From Penelope pileata (Eukaryota; Chordata; Aves; Galliformes; Cracidae), in NCBI GenBank assembly GCA_013396635.1, contig WBMW01003950.1, positions 2,209,308-2,273,307 of the forward strand: a stretch of 64,000 nucleotides of DNA, read 5' to 3'. Of the stretch, positions 24,677 through 36,900 are shown in pieces; the stretch's first letter is position 1; each line of letters starts with the position of its first letter. Below the pieces are notes generated by a model. It was not told where the DNA came from. It made no database searches and saw only the letters and a program-made list of their open reading frames with translations. A program made the position numbers and the translations under genes.

Positions 24677-25180
24677 TGTTGTGGTTTGAGCTGGCTGGCC
24701 CGAAAACACCGCACAGCCTTTTGCTCCCCCTCCCCCTCCTCCCAGCTGGGATGGGGGAGAGAATCGAGAAATAAGGTAGAACTCATGGGTTGAGATAAAA
24801 CTATTTACTAACAGAAAAGGAAAATAGAATAAAATAACAGTAATGATAATTATATACAAAACAAGTGATTGTACAAAGCAATCGCTCACTGACCGCGACC
24901 GATGCTCAGCCAATCCCCCAGCAAACGGGCCCTCCCCGCTCCCTTCCCTTCCTTATATTACGTGATGTCATATGGTATGGAATATCCCTTTGGTCAGTTT
25001 GGGTCCCCTCCCAGTTCCCTGCGGCCCCCCCAGCCTCTTCACTCTCCTGGCAGAGACATACAAATGTCCTTGGTTCTGTTCAGCGCTGCCGGGTGTTATC
25101 AGCCTTGTTTTCCTTCTAGAACCAAAACACAGCTTTGTAGCAGAAACTGAGAGAGAAAGTTTCAGTTAGAAACTAAGACA
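24677..25180 (-). mobile_element. Solo ERVK-type LTR, minus strand
   Basis: About 504 bases with TG at the left and CA at the right, flanked by a short target-site duplication. The layout matches a widespread avian ERVK-type LTR seen in reverse: a TGGTTTGAGCTGGCTGGC start, a C-rich block, GGGATGGGGGAGAGAATCGA, GGGTTGAGATAAAACTA, GTCATATGGTATGGAATATC then CCTTTGGTCAGTTTGGG, and a terminal AACCAAAACACAG block. No internal gag, pol or env sequence and no second LTR are next to it, so it is a solo LTR left by recombination between the LTRs of a provirus. It carries its own promoter elements on the minus strand. The subfamily name cannot be given without a repeat library. Confidence 0.88.
24951..24970 (-). 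promoter_or_regulatory. LTR core promoter: TATA-like and CRE-like motifs
   Basis: On the minus strand a CRE-like TGACATCA (24963-24970, one mismatch from TGACGTCA) is followed by TAATATAAGG (24951-24960), a TATA-like box. This is the expected position and order in the U3 region of this LTR family. Activity is not known. Confidence 0.55.
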
Positions 25181-25185
25181 CCTGC
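25180..25185. repeat. Target-site duplication, right copy
   Basis: ACCTGC at the right edge of the LTR repeats the left flank at 24671-24676. The identical flank extends one base further (ACCTGCT) because the LTR itself starts with T. Confidence 0.7.
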
Positions 25186-27018
25186 TCTTTGGCCTCTCCA
25201 GATTTGACACCTTGTTAAACCTCTTTCTTTCACGTATATATTCCGATCAGATTAGTGGGACCATTGTTTCTAGCCACCCTTATGGAAGGTAAAAATTCTG
25301 CTTTTGTTAGAGCAATTATCAGGAGAACATCTAGACAACTTGAAAGCTTGAGTGTCTGATGGGTTCTTCTAGGACAAACTCATTTTGAAGAGCAGAGAGG
25401 CTGGGACGATTAACTCTGTCTTTAATTTTCTGTCAGCCACAGAATGCCATTGCAAAGATGTGGTAACAGGGAGGGCAACAAGGGAGGGAAGTCCTCATAT
25501 TTTTTTAATCATTTCCAGATATCTTACAAATGGCAATTTCAGATCTGTTTGCAAGGATATTGATTTTGCAATTATTTTTTTTTGCAAAAGATGCTGTTTG
25601 CAATGACTGCTTAGAGTGACAGCTGTGATGCCCTCATGGCAAGTGAAAGCAGAAGTGTCTAATCATAAAGCCTCTACGTGTCCTCTGGCAGGGCGACCAC
25701 AAACACTGCAGATATTTTTTAAGTGTGGTATAATAGTAACAGGCATTTATTATTATTACTTTTAAGTTCCTCTAAATCAGGCATTAACAGTTAACAGCCA
25801 TTTTACAACCTTTTTTAAGGGGTTTTCCTTTATTTCAGTATGTTTGTCCTATGTAACTGAAGAGGAGAATGTAAAGGAATTGACTTTCTAACATCATAGG
25901 TTGAGAAACACAGTGGGTGGAAGAAGTATGTGTATGTGCTACTGTTTGCAAACTAGTTAAGCCATTTCTCAGCTGGATCTTGTTAATAACTGAACCCAAG
26001 AAAAAGACAGGGACAGGACTGTACTGTGAACAACTTCCTCCTGACTGGAGATCACTTTATTCTGTGTGCGTTCATCAGTAAAGTCATGTTGCATGCTAAA
26101 ACGTGTGAGTTCAGGGAGGACAATGCTGGCGTGGGTTACAGATTTTAAACACGCACATCCCTATAAATAAACAAACGGAACGCTTTATTTAGAGAAGCTT
26201 CAAATGGTGATAGAAATGGTACCACACTTCTATTGTGAGGACACTGGAATCCATTCCAATGACCAAGGGCTAATGAATCTTGTTTAAACGAATAGGTTTG
26301 GCTTTTGAAACTACACACAAGGTGCTTGTGAATGTCGCTGCTAAGACTACAAGCTGAGAGACAGGGAACATCTGACTGTTCATTAAAAGGTCAGGAAAGG
26401 AAAAGGAGAATGATAAGAGAAGAAAGATGGGTCCATGGCAGCTTTCCTTAGCCCTTGGGATGCAGACTCATTAGTGTGTTACTCCGAAAAAGCTTCCAAG
26501 GAACAACTGACCTCACTTGTGACCTCTCTGACCCTCAGTGATAACCACAGAGCTCTGCTCCTTCAATCTGCTTAAAAGGTAGGAAGGGCTTGTTGTTTTA
26601 GGAGCCCGGGCAAAAGGCTTGTGTTTGTGTGTGCAAAGCAGCACAAATGGTAATGTGTCACTCCCTGAAGGATGCGGTGTTGATACAAGCACCTATCTAC
26701 ATTGCTGGGCGGTGGAATGGTGAGGGAGTTGAGGTCATGCTCTTATGTTTAAAGCAGGAACTGTCTTATGTGGAACTAAAAGCGTATGTTTCACCTTCCG
26801 GAGCACTTTGGGTATAAAATTAAGCATAGCCATCTTCCAGTAAACAGTTTGCATTATTTAATCCTAAAATAAGTAATTAACAAGAACATTAAAAGGGAGG
26901 AGGGAGGCTCCAAATTATTATTGCAGTGCTAGGTTTCATTTAAGTATCATAGCACTACAGTACCAATGACATAGTTAAGCAATTAGAAAAAAAATCATGC
27001 CATCATCTTCTGCCCTAA
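25186..27018. other. Non-coding DNA, no gene recognised
   Basis: Unique AT-rich sequence with a short (ATT) run near 25748. No exon, RNA gene or repeat family is recognised. Confidence 0.6.
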
Positions 27019-27159
27019 AGATGTCAAAGAGTGGTTGAGGCTGAAAGGTACCTCTGAGTCCATCTGGTCCAGCCCCCTGCTGAAGCAGGGACACTCAGAG
27101 CAGGGTGCCCAGGACCATGTCTGGACAGCTTTTGAGGGTCTCCAAGGTGGGAGACTTTC

Positions 27160-27160
<1 letters not shown>
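27019..27160 (-). mobile_element. Short CR1 LINE 3' fragment, minus strand
   Basis: It is antisense of the CR1 3' region: GAGGCTGAAAGGTACCTCTG, CCATCTGGTCCAGCCCCCTG, GGTGCCCAGGACCATGTCTG and TCCAAGGTGGGAGACT. The octamer tail is missing at the left edge. The 5' truncation point at the right abuts an A run. Confidence 0.9.
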
Positions 27161-27190
<30 letters not shown>

Positions 27191-27192
27191 TT
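27160..27192. repeat. (A)14(TA)9 microsatellite
   Basis: A pure A run followed by TA repeats, starting exactly at the truncated 5' end of the neighbouring CR1 fragment. It is likely length-variable. Confidence 0.9.
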
Positions 27193-30100
27193 CATATCCA
27201 TCCATACAAATATATCTATGTTTTAAACTCTGTTTCTGACCTTCTACAGATTCAATAATTTGCTCATCCAGGTATCTCCCAAAGGCCAGGATTTCACAAA
27301 CTTAAAGCTGTAAATCTCTCTGAGTGACTGCAGCTGACCCTGTTTCTGTTCTGGGAAAAAGTAATCGGTAGCCAAACACCTACAGAGCTCCATCAGCTGG
27401 GAGAAGGCTTTATTGAGTCAAGACCACTCTTTCATGAGCTTGCACCCTGGAAGGCACTTGCAGTTTTGTATGCAGAATGGCAGAATCATAACCAACATAT
27501 CTGCTCCCTGGACTGACCTTTGTAGAGCAAAAATTTAAAAAGCAAAAATGAAAATGAGCACATTGTTCTGAACATGATGTGTCCCCATTTTTCTTCTAAT
27601 CTATTGCGGTTTTTGGTGACACTTTGCTACTGTAAGTTGCAGGTTGCTCCCCATCATCCGAGGGCAATTCAGTCATTTACTGGTGTAATGGAGCTTGAAT
27701 GCAGGATTCAGACTTCTGAAGTTTGCTAGCACTGAACATTACAGTTAAAGCTCAGTCACACTGAGGACTTTCATTTCCTCCTTCCAAACATACATAAGAT
27801 CACTGCTTAAAATTCCTTTGTGGGAAATTCTTCATCCCCTTTTATGCGATCTTACTAAGAACATCCTGGCCTGAGTCTATCATCAAGTTAATATATGAGA
27901 GATGTGATTTCATCTACATAATTTGTGTGCTGCGAGAAGTCATTTTCTTAGGAGCACCAGAGGCAGTTATAGGCAGCCGTACCTTTAAGGCCTATGCTTT
28001 CTAATTTAAAGATAAAGAAAAAAGGCGGTTGGTGGCACTTTGTGCCTTACAGCTAGCACTTCAAAGGACAGAGAGAAGCCTTAATGTCGTAAGTCTCTCA
28101 GGATTCATCCCCTTGTATAATACCACGTGTTTATTCTTGAAATATGTTTTACTTTATATGTATAAATATATATGTTTGTACACATATATTTGCACCAAAG
28201 GCTGCTGAAAGGATTAAGGTCTGTGGACTTCAGATAATGAAACTATAAAGAGACCATAACACCTAGAATTCACATTATCACTGCCTCAGAGTCAAAAATA
28301 CATTAAAGAAAACAAACCAACAATGCTGCAGATTTCTCTTAGTCTTGGCTCAAAAAGTAGCTCTGGAGTTTTTCAAAGGCTTCTGTGAATAAAAAGTTTA
28401 TGTAACTTTTTCTTCTTCTAGCAAGTTCTCATTTCATAACGGTTTTATCTTAAGAGGTAAATGTGAGAGGCCCTCCACCACCCTCATCCTCTGGGAGCAG
28501 ATATCACTGCAGCCTGAACTTCCAGCCTCATATCGGTACCAAACACCAGGCGGTTTGCAAGCAGCTGAGTGCATTTATGAGCTCTTGAAGGTGACGCAAA
28601 TTAGAAATGAAGTAGCTATGTGAATTCAGAGAAACAGCTCTGCTAAAGCAAAGCCATTCCCCACTCGTGATTCAGTCCTGCTGATACATGGGGCAGGAGC
28701 ATGGGGGTCTGGGCCAGGCTGGGCTTCTCCATCCCAGGCGTCGCTGGGCTGCAGCTCCAGAGGGCTGTGGACAGGACACATCACTGCCGGAGGCTGTTGT
28801 TGCTGTTCTGTGGCAAAAGCTCCGCAGCCTCTGTTCCCAGAAAGCACAGCACACAGGTAGGGATGTGTTGGCCTTGCCTTGCCCTCTTCAGCATTTGCAG
28901 CAACCTGGCGATTCAAACCCTGGCTTCGAAAGCTTCATGAGGAGTTAGCAAGGTGGGGTGTGATGCTTGAGCTGGCTTCTTTGCCTGTGACCCATATAAA
29001 CTGCAGCCTCAGCATTCCTGCAGCACACAAAGCTTAAAATCACTGTATCTGCTTCTAATGAATGTAGGCTCTGTCCACACTTGGCAGGTTTCTTCAGCTC
29101 TGCTGGTTAGACTAACAAAAGATATTATCTCTCCCTATGAGCTTTGCCTTGTTTATATCCTGAGATTATCACGGCCCTGCCACTTGGAGATGAGACACAG
29201 TAAACTCTCTGAGATTAAGTAAATCTATGCTGATTCCAGAAGAAATAACATGAGAATTATGCTCTTAAATCAATACGAAGTTTAAGACCATGGAGTGAGC
29301 AGCAGACAGGGCTTCGCCATCCCTAATTGTGCTCTGTTTTCCCTTAGCCAGACGGTGCGCTGCCACAGATTGCCTACCAGTGAGCTCCTTCGGCACCACG
29401 CTACACCATGTTTCTTTCTTGGGTGTGCGCCTGGCCCGGTGCAGGGACAGCTGTTTCTGTAATAAACACCTGCCTGTTTTTGCTGGACTTCGAAGCATGT
29501 CAGTGTTCTCCGAGCAGTGCCAGCGTGGTCTCTTGAAAGCACTTGCTGTGGAGTGAGTGGGATTTTGGAAGTTGTTGTGTACATTTCTTCCATTGGATTT
29601 TACCTCTCTCCACTTCTTGCTAACTCATAACGAACTGAGGGCTGTGTTTTGTACTCTCTACTGACTCGGTCACATTTAAAAAAAAGCACAATGATTTATT
29701 TTTAATATGAGCAAATGAAACAACCTACCTTGCCTCCTTATATCTCCAAAGCCCCCCATGTTTGCAAAACAGAGCAGCAGCCTAACAAAACACAGCATGG
29801 CATTTCCTGCTGTGACCCACAATGCTCACTCGTGTGCTGTAGCCCGGCCACAACAGCTTGCTGCTTTTGGCTACGAGCAGTGGAGCCTTTATGGCAGTTA
29901 ACTGTTGCATTCCATGTATGCACATGATCCTATCCACATCCCCTGCCAAGGCAGTGTCCTCTCACAAAACGTCCTTCACTGTTTTCCCACATCTTTTCCA
30001 TAGTTATTTCTTTTTGATTCCTCGTATCCAGTACCATTATCTGGTGTCTAAAAAAGCAGAAAGAGCCCTTTGCTGGTAATCCTTCCTCCTTCTTTCTTCC

Positions 30101-30685
30101 CTTCTGGCGTACCTCTGCTGTATTCAGTATCTTCAAGTCCTCGCTTTCTATGCTTTGTCATATTTCATTTCTGAAATACCCACGGATGATGTCTCTTCCA
30201 GATGCCATGTGCTATTGGTGTTATTTTTACATTGCAGTCTTGTTCGATACATTTCCTGCCTCTGTCTTTGTCCATTTGATCTTCAGTAAGAAGCGGTGGT
30301 TTGCAAGACTTACTGTAAAGATTCAGCTAAGCGCCCCGTATCATCTGAGCGAGAAATGGCTGGGTTGCCAGGCATGTGCTTTCATTAAACAGCATGTCTC
30401 AATATTCTGGTAAAAGTCCTCATCATGCAATGTGTCATATAAATGGTATGGCAATATTTCTTGTCCATTAAAAAGCAACAACAACAACAAGAGCAAAACA
30501 CAGAAGGAAATCAAAACCAGCTCTCAGTGAGTTTAACGCAAGTTAGCAGTATTCGAGCCTCACAGTACAAGGGTTTATAACGTCTGTTTTAGGCTATGAA
30601 GTTTTTTTGCAAGGGGACTTATTTTTAATTGAGTTAAGCAATGAAAAGAGAGCGGGTGGATAAAATCTTTTATCCTGCTACAGTG
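27193..30685. other. Non-coding DNA, no gene recognised
   Basis: It contains an AT-rich run at about 28140-28190, a GC-rich patch at about 28690-28880, and an AAC trinucleotide run at about 30475-30490. Overlapping frames in the GC-rich patch are chance. No repeat family is recognised. Confidence 0.6.
30475..30490. repeat. (AAC)5 microsatellite
   Basis: Five uninterrupted AAC/CAA units. Confidence 0.85.
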
Positions 30686-30937
30686 AGTTGCAGATGTCTA
30701 AGTTAAGTTTTAGACTGGATGTAAGGAAAAAGTTTTATACAATAAGGGTGGTGAAGCACTGGCACAGGTTGCCCAGAGAGGTGGTGGAAGCCCCATCCCT
30801 GGGGACATCCAAGGTCAGGCTGGACGGGGCTCTGAACAACCTGATCTAGCTGTAGGTGTCCCTGTGCATTGCAGGGGAGTTGGACCAGATGGCCTTTAAG
30901 GTCCCTTCCAACTCAAACGATTCTATGATTCTATGAA
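30686..30937 (+). mobile_element. CR1 LINE 3' end, plus strand
   Basis: A diverged start (TGAGTTGCAGATG, TTTTAGACTGGATGTAAGG) leads into a better conserved CR1 3' end: CACTGGCACAGGTTGCCCAG, GTGGTGGAAGCCCCATCCCT, GGGAGTTGGACCAGATGGCC and AAGGTCCCTTCCAACTC. It ends in two ATTCTATG-type units. It is 5'-truncated and relatively young. Confidence 0.95.
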
Positions 30938-33900
30938 GTTCCAGTACTCAGAGTCCTGTGCATGGGACTGCATGTCCCAATCAGACTTGCAAGTGGGGCT
31001 CACATTTGGTGGGGATGACAGTGGCTGTGTATGCAGGCTGGTACGCTATGTTTGCGTGCTGGGTTTCTAAAGATTTCATAGAACTCCGAGATTTTTGGGT
31101 TTCATTCCAAAATACCTTTTACATGTGTCAGGAACACCACTTACACCTATTGACGGGCTCCTCCTGGGAGAGCTGAGTGGGAGCTGGAAGCAGCTTGCAA
31201 GAACAAGAACAGTTTCTCCTAGCCAAGCCCAGCCAGGGGAGACACCAGTGCCTGCCAGCCCCTGCCTGGTCCCCAACAAGCACACGGCTCACCTCGGTCA
31301 CTGCCATCCCTTCCTCCTAAATCAGCCTGGGCTTCGATGGAAAAATAATTTCATACAAATTTTAGAGGAACATTCAGTTAATCAAAACACAGCACGCTGG
31401 CAGCGCCGTCTCACCAGAGCCCTGCTATCACACACCGTGGCACTTTCAATTCTGCTGCTTCGTTCTCCTGACAGAGATATTAACAAAAAGAGGAAATGGG
31501 CTATTACTGTGACAAAGGCTTTGACAGCACAGGGAAAATGGCATGTTAGCTCATCAGCAGGGCAGTCCCCAGGCAGGCCGAGTTAGCTGGAATTAACTGT
31601 GCTCCCCCAGGTACTGCTCACAGCACAGAGCATCCTCCTCCTCGCCTCGTGGTTTTGCCAGCTGTGGGACAGGGCACGGCTTTCTGTGCAGCCGATACCT
31701 CACCTGAGTACTTAGGCACACCAACCAACAGCCCCACTTGCACAGGCTATGAAACAATCATCCTCAGTCTGTTTTGTTTCATCTGCTGATATACATAAGC
31801 AAGTGAAGAGTTACACCTTACTTAATGGATTGGGGGTTGCTTTAGCGTTAAGGGGGAGTCAGCTCGCACTGTACATGTAGAAGAGCCACTGTCTGTTTTT
31901 ATTGCAAGCAGATGCTGGAGTGCATTTGGCTTGGAAAAACCCATGAGAATCAGAATTAGCTACGTTAATAGAGGTCATTTGGAAAACTGGGTGTATTTAA
32001 TTTATTTCAAGATCCAGTTCAGCTTGCTGCACATTTTTCTCTGGAGCTCTAAGGAAGTTCTGTGAGAACAGTTATTTCTCCCTTCATTTCTCCCTGTTTG
32101 AGACCAGCTAGTGGTCCGTGTTTCAGAGGCCTCTGCCCTTTCCTCGCCGTGGCTCACGTGCCGTGCTCAGCCCCAGCACAGTGCTACAGCCAGAGCTGCA
32201 CTGGGCAGCATCTCCCTGCTCAGGAGCAGCCTTCACACCTCTGTTGTTAAAACCAGCCAAAAGGTGAGAAATTATTGCCTTGGACAAAACGCTGGCTATC
32301 TTTCAGTTATGACTTCAGTTGCTGTATCTGTTCTCTGGGGTGCAATATCCAAAGTAATTTTCCTGATCTCTTCTCTCCCACTCTGTTTAGGCCCTGAATC
32401 CTTTAAGCCAGGAACTGCTGTGCAGCCCCTGGCCAGAACCAGTCTCACTGTGTTCATCAGCACAAATAGTAACACAGCACTTCTGTATGGCGCCGTAGCC
32501 TCTTCTGTCACATCAGGTGATGTAAATGGAAAAGGCAGATGAGACTTAGAATCTTAATCAGGTCTGATAAAACAGCAATAGATATAAAAAGGTTTAGAAT
32601 TTCATGCTCCTTGGAGGGCGTCCAGCTACCCAAACTTTTCATGTGATTTTTCTGGAAACCAGAGTAAATGAAAGCAAGTGGAAGGTCCCTTTTTATGTAA
32701 CTGAAGTTGGTTTGATCAAGTCAATCCAAGCCCAGGCTGCTGGCCAGGCCCTCTTCCCCCACCTTGTATTCCTGCTTCCTGCCTGCTGCCGGCTCTGGTG
32801 CGTAGATGGCCATCTTGAGACCTGGTTCAAGGAGCTGGTCTGTCTTCATCCAGTGAACCAAGCTGGGAAACTGATCCAGCTTGAAAATAACCAGGAAAAT
32901 GTAATGTGTTTTTGTCACAGCTGAACCAGTTTTCTAATCTGATGTCCTGAGCTGCTACAAAAATACAGATACTGGCAGAACACAGCGCAGGGGCAAGAAT
33001 GAGATCATGAGAGAAAAGGACAACGTGAACCTGAAGAAATGCAGGTCACTCCGTGTCCTTGGAGGCAGATCTAGGCTGCGGCAGAAAGTAGGACATTGCG
33101 AGAGCCTGGCACATCCCGGGACGAGAGACGACTCTCCAGCAGCAGCTCTGAGGGAAGCAGCTCTCCATGGGAGACCCAGTAATAGCTGCACGCTTGGAGC
33201 GAGGCCTTCACAGTGGCAGTGAATAGGAACAGAGGCTGTGATCGGAGTTGGGATCTCTGCACAGCACTGGCTGCTGGTTGCAATGAGTGAGCGGCTTTTC
33301 TGCTGCCGTTGGGGCAGGGAGTGGGCTGTGCTCACAGCCCTGAAGGTCAGAGAAAGATGATGTGTGCGTAAAGAAAGAGGAGCAGCCTTTGCTGTAGGTG
33401 AGAGCTTTGTTCTGGAGGGGAAAATTCTGACGTGGTGCCTCCTCTCTATTCCACTGTGGTTTGGGTGGCAGACGCATGGGTGCTGGGAATGGGATCTCCT
33501 CTGGTGGTGAGTGCCAAGGTTTCCATCAGCCCTTGCGAGCATCTTGTGCTTGCAGCATTTTTGCAAAAGGAACAGAATGGCTCCAAACTCAGTCCCACCT
33601 TCTTTTGGCAGCTGTGCTCACTGCCAGCGTCGTCATCTTATTATTGCCCTACTCCACCCGGCACAATTGCAGCTGAGGCCACAAGGTCTGACCTAACAAT
33701 CAGCTCTACATTTTGTAACAAAAAAAAACCAGAAAGAATAGAGCTCAGACTTGACCTTTAGAAGTTTTTTTGAATGTCACTCCCCAAAAGAAGAGAAAGT
33801 TTAACTCAGAGGTAAATAATGCTAATGATTGCACATGAATAGATAAAGGATAAGCCTTTAAGACATATCATAATGTGAATGTTTATCTGCAGAGAGTGGA

Positions 33901-36900
33901 AGTATATCAGGATCTCACAGGAAATCTATCTGAGGCAGAGTATTTTCCCAGACCTGTAAAATTCAAGAGATAACCAATAGGTGGTGGGTTGTTCTGGTGT
34001 TGTTTTTTTAAAAAAAATTTTATCTGGTGTTTACTCATACCATGAAAACTAAATATGGCACAGACAATATTGATTGCTCATAAATTTACCTTCTCCTTTC
34101 TTGAATGTGTACTTCGACTGACTGCAAAACACTTGATGATGTTGACACTTGGATGGTCACAGTGAAGCTTCGGAGGGAATATCTTATGGCGATGAATGAA
34201 GCTGCTTACGATTCACAAATATTCTTTCAGCATTTGATAGGTGCTATTTTCAGACGCCACATCAATTACACCTTTTTCTCACTTTAAAGATTTTCTTCAC
34301 CAGCATAAGCATAAACACTACACAAACCAATCAGCCAAATAAAAAGCCCTTGCGCTCTGAGAAAGAAACGACAGTGTCAAATAGAATAAATAAATAAGGT
34401 CAGTTTACTGAGGAGTTTTATTCTACTCTTGATGAGGGTTTTATATCTACTCCAGGTTGTTACAGAAACTGTGAATCTGCCTAGTTAGCAGTCCTGGTTA
34501 GTCTCAAGCATGTGGGAACATAGTCAAGCTTTCATCATCTTTTTTTTCCTTCCTTATTGTCCTTTTCTTTACAAAAAACATTTACAAGTTAGTCAACTAA
34601 ACTTACGTAAAGTTGCTGAAAGAAATTGCCTCGACAGCTCCATGAATATATTGTTTCATCCTGCTGACTCAAGGTTATTCACCGATGTCCTCAGAACTGC
34701 AAAGTTCTGTGATTCTCAGACAAAAAGGGGAAGAGCCGCCTGCTGCCTCCAGCCCAGAACCTTCTGATGGATGAGGATTCCCTTTCTGGGTGTGTAGGGG
34801 AAAGTGAGACTCCCAACTGCTATTAAACACTGCAAATGTGGTGTGGATATTGCTCTGTGGCAGTGGGAAAGTATTTCTCTTCAGGATAGTTATCCTGTGA
34901 GGAAAAGTGTACAGAAGTGCCAGAGTTTGCATCCACAAGAAATGTTGCTTTGAGGTATGACATGAGAAGCTTTCTGAGCAGCCAGGCTGTCTGCATATCA
35001 AGGAGTACACAATTAAGGTGCATTTTGTTTTAATTTGACATTCTCCTTTTTTTTTTTTTTAAATTAATGCATCTATAAAGGACTGTATACTGGGAGTTGA
35101 TAAAGCTGTATTTATGTGGTTACTGAAATTACTTATTCAACAGGAAGGCAACCTAACCAATTCATCATTGTTTAAATGTTAATTCAGTGAAAATGTAACC
35201 CCTGGAAAACACTGTTCACATCTATAATTAATAGACTGTTGTGCGCTGTAGTTTACAATTTGATACACTTTCCTCAAACTCAGTGAAGAAGCGTTTCATG
35301 TTATCTCTTTCTGAATTCATAACAAATGAACATGGCCTGCTTGGCTTCGTACAAGGAGGTTCATTTGCAGGGAGGTGCAGAACCAAGTGCTGTTTGCTGT
35401 CTAATGCAATTTAGACGGAGAAGTGCAGCCTTCTCTTTTTCTCGTGACAGCGAGTCTCCCTCCAAGACGGGGTTCTGGCAGTCTGCTTTCGTACAAAGTA
35501 GGCTCAAATGTAATTATGCTGCTATGACAACTTAGTCTTACAGCACTCCCAATCCTTTCTCTTCTAATCTTTGTAGTGCTGCTGTGGGTAGAAACTGATT
35601 CTGTTTTTTCTTCTTCCAGTATAAATAGAAATCCACGTCAATAAAGTCTGAGTTGCACTTGTGCAAGATCAGGATCAGCCCCAGGATATTAACCACTTCT
35701 CTCTTAAAGATGGGGGAGTGAAAACAAGGAATAAAAGAAAGGTTCTCCAGCCCCCACTTAATGTAAGTCAAACGTTAACAGCTAACAGTGAGACCACCCC
35801 TACTTACACATCTGAATGTGGAAGGAAACCTGTGTTTGAAGCTCCACTCTCACATGGGAAGATTGCACTTAAGGCCACATCCATCCCCTTCTTGCCTTCC
35901 CTAAGGAATAAGCCAAGTTGTTTCTCCAGAGCCCCTTCATGCAGTTTTTAATCCTTGCAAAGGGATCCCATGCTTGTTTTCACCTGGCTGCTTCTGGGGT
36001 TGAGTTGGCTTATGACAACAAAGAGAATTATCGCCATTTGGTGAGGCCTCCATTAAAAGAAAAAAAGTAACTTTTTTGTCTACTGCATAGTGCCTTCTGA
36101 AGGAAGGTAGGCTAGAAGAACTACTGGTGGGGACAAGCTGGTTCGAAGGAGTGTGCTGGTCACTCAGGTTTCTAGAGGAATTAACTGCTCTGGTGGAAGA
36201 ACATCATGGGAAATTTCAGATCATTAGGGAGTGCTTCACAGAGAATGGGTACTCACTTCCCCACTTCATACGCCTATTCCTTGTATGGGATCTGAGCCTG
36301 CTATCTTGTGTTATGAAAGCAGAAGTTATTCTGAGTCTGTTCCAATGGCTTTTAGCTTCCTCTTTGATCTTCTTGTCCAGTCTTTGAGGTAGACTATAGA
36401 AAGAAGAAAAGGTCTTTGGAGGGTTGCTTCAAAATTCAGAGCCTGATGCAGGCACTTGAATGCTGAAGGCCCAGGGTCAGCCCTTGATGACATGGTTTTG
36501 TGATCAAGATGTCTCCATTAATTGCTGCCCAAGTCAGAGGTTTTCTGTGGATTTACCTTTGAGGAGTTATGTTCAGCAGAATATGTAAGTGTAGCCAATG
36601 TAATTTAATTCACAGTGATACCCAGGAAGCCATGGAGAGCTTCCAGAGGTGTGATGGTGAGCACTTTATTTCATGTGGCTTCCTGAAGTTCCCCAAAGCA
36701 CACTGAAAAGAGTCTAGCCATTTTTTTCTTTTTATTTAAGGCGAAAAATATTCCCTTTCCAGCTGTGAAAGCAACAGCATAGGCCAGAACAGAAGGTGTT
36801 TGCGGTAAAAAGACACAGAGGACTAGCCAGAATATTTTCAACTTTTTTTCCTCCTCGTGTTCTCCAGGGAGCCAGCATCAGATCACAGAAGAGACTCAGG

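Noticed and set aside
31095..31586. 163-codon frame, plus strand
   Set aside because: No domain, no repeat homology and no gene structure.
32955..33566. Longest reading frame in the window (203 codons, minus strand)
   Set aside because: It is low-complexity and Ser/His/Arg/Leu-rich with no recognisable domain and no splice context, and overlaps frames in several other phases. It is best explained by stop-poor GC-rich sequence.
34105..34287. 60-codon frame with protein-like composition
   Set aside because: No family resemblance and no splice context. It is too short to support by itself.
36141..36152. GGTTCGAAGG, resembling the tRNA B box
   Set aside because: No matching A box or cloverleaf could be drawn around it.
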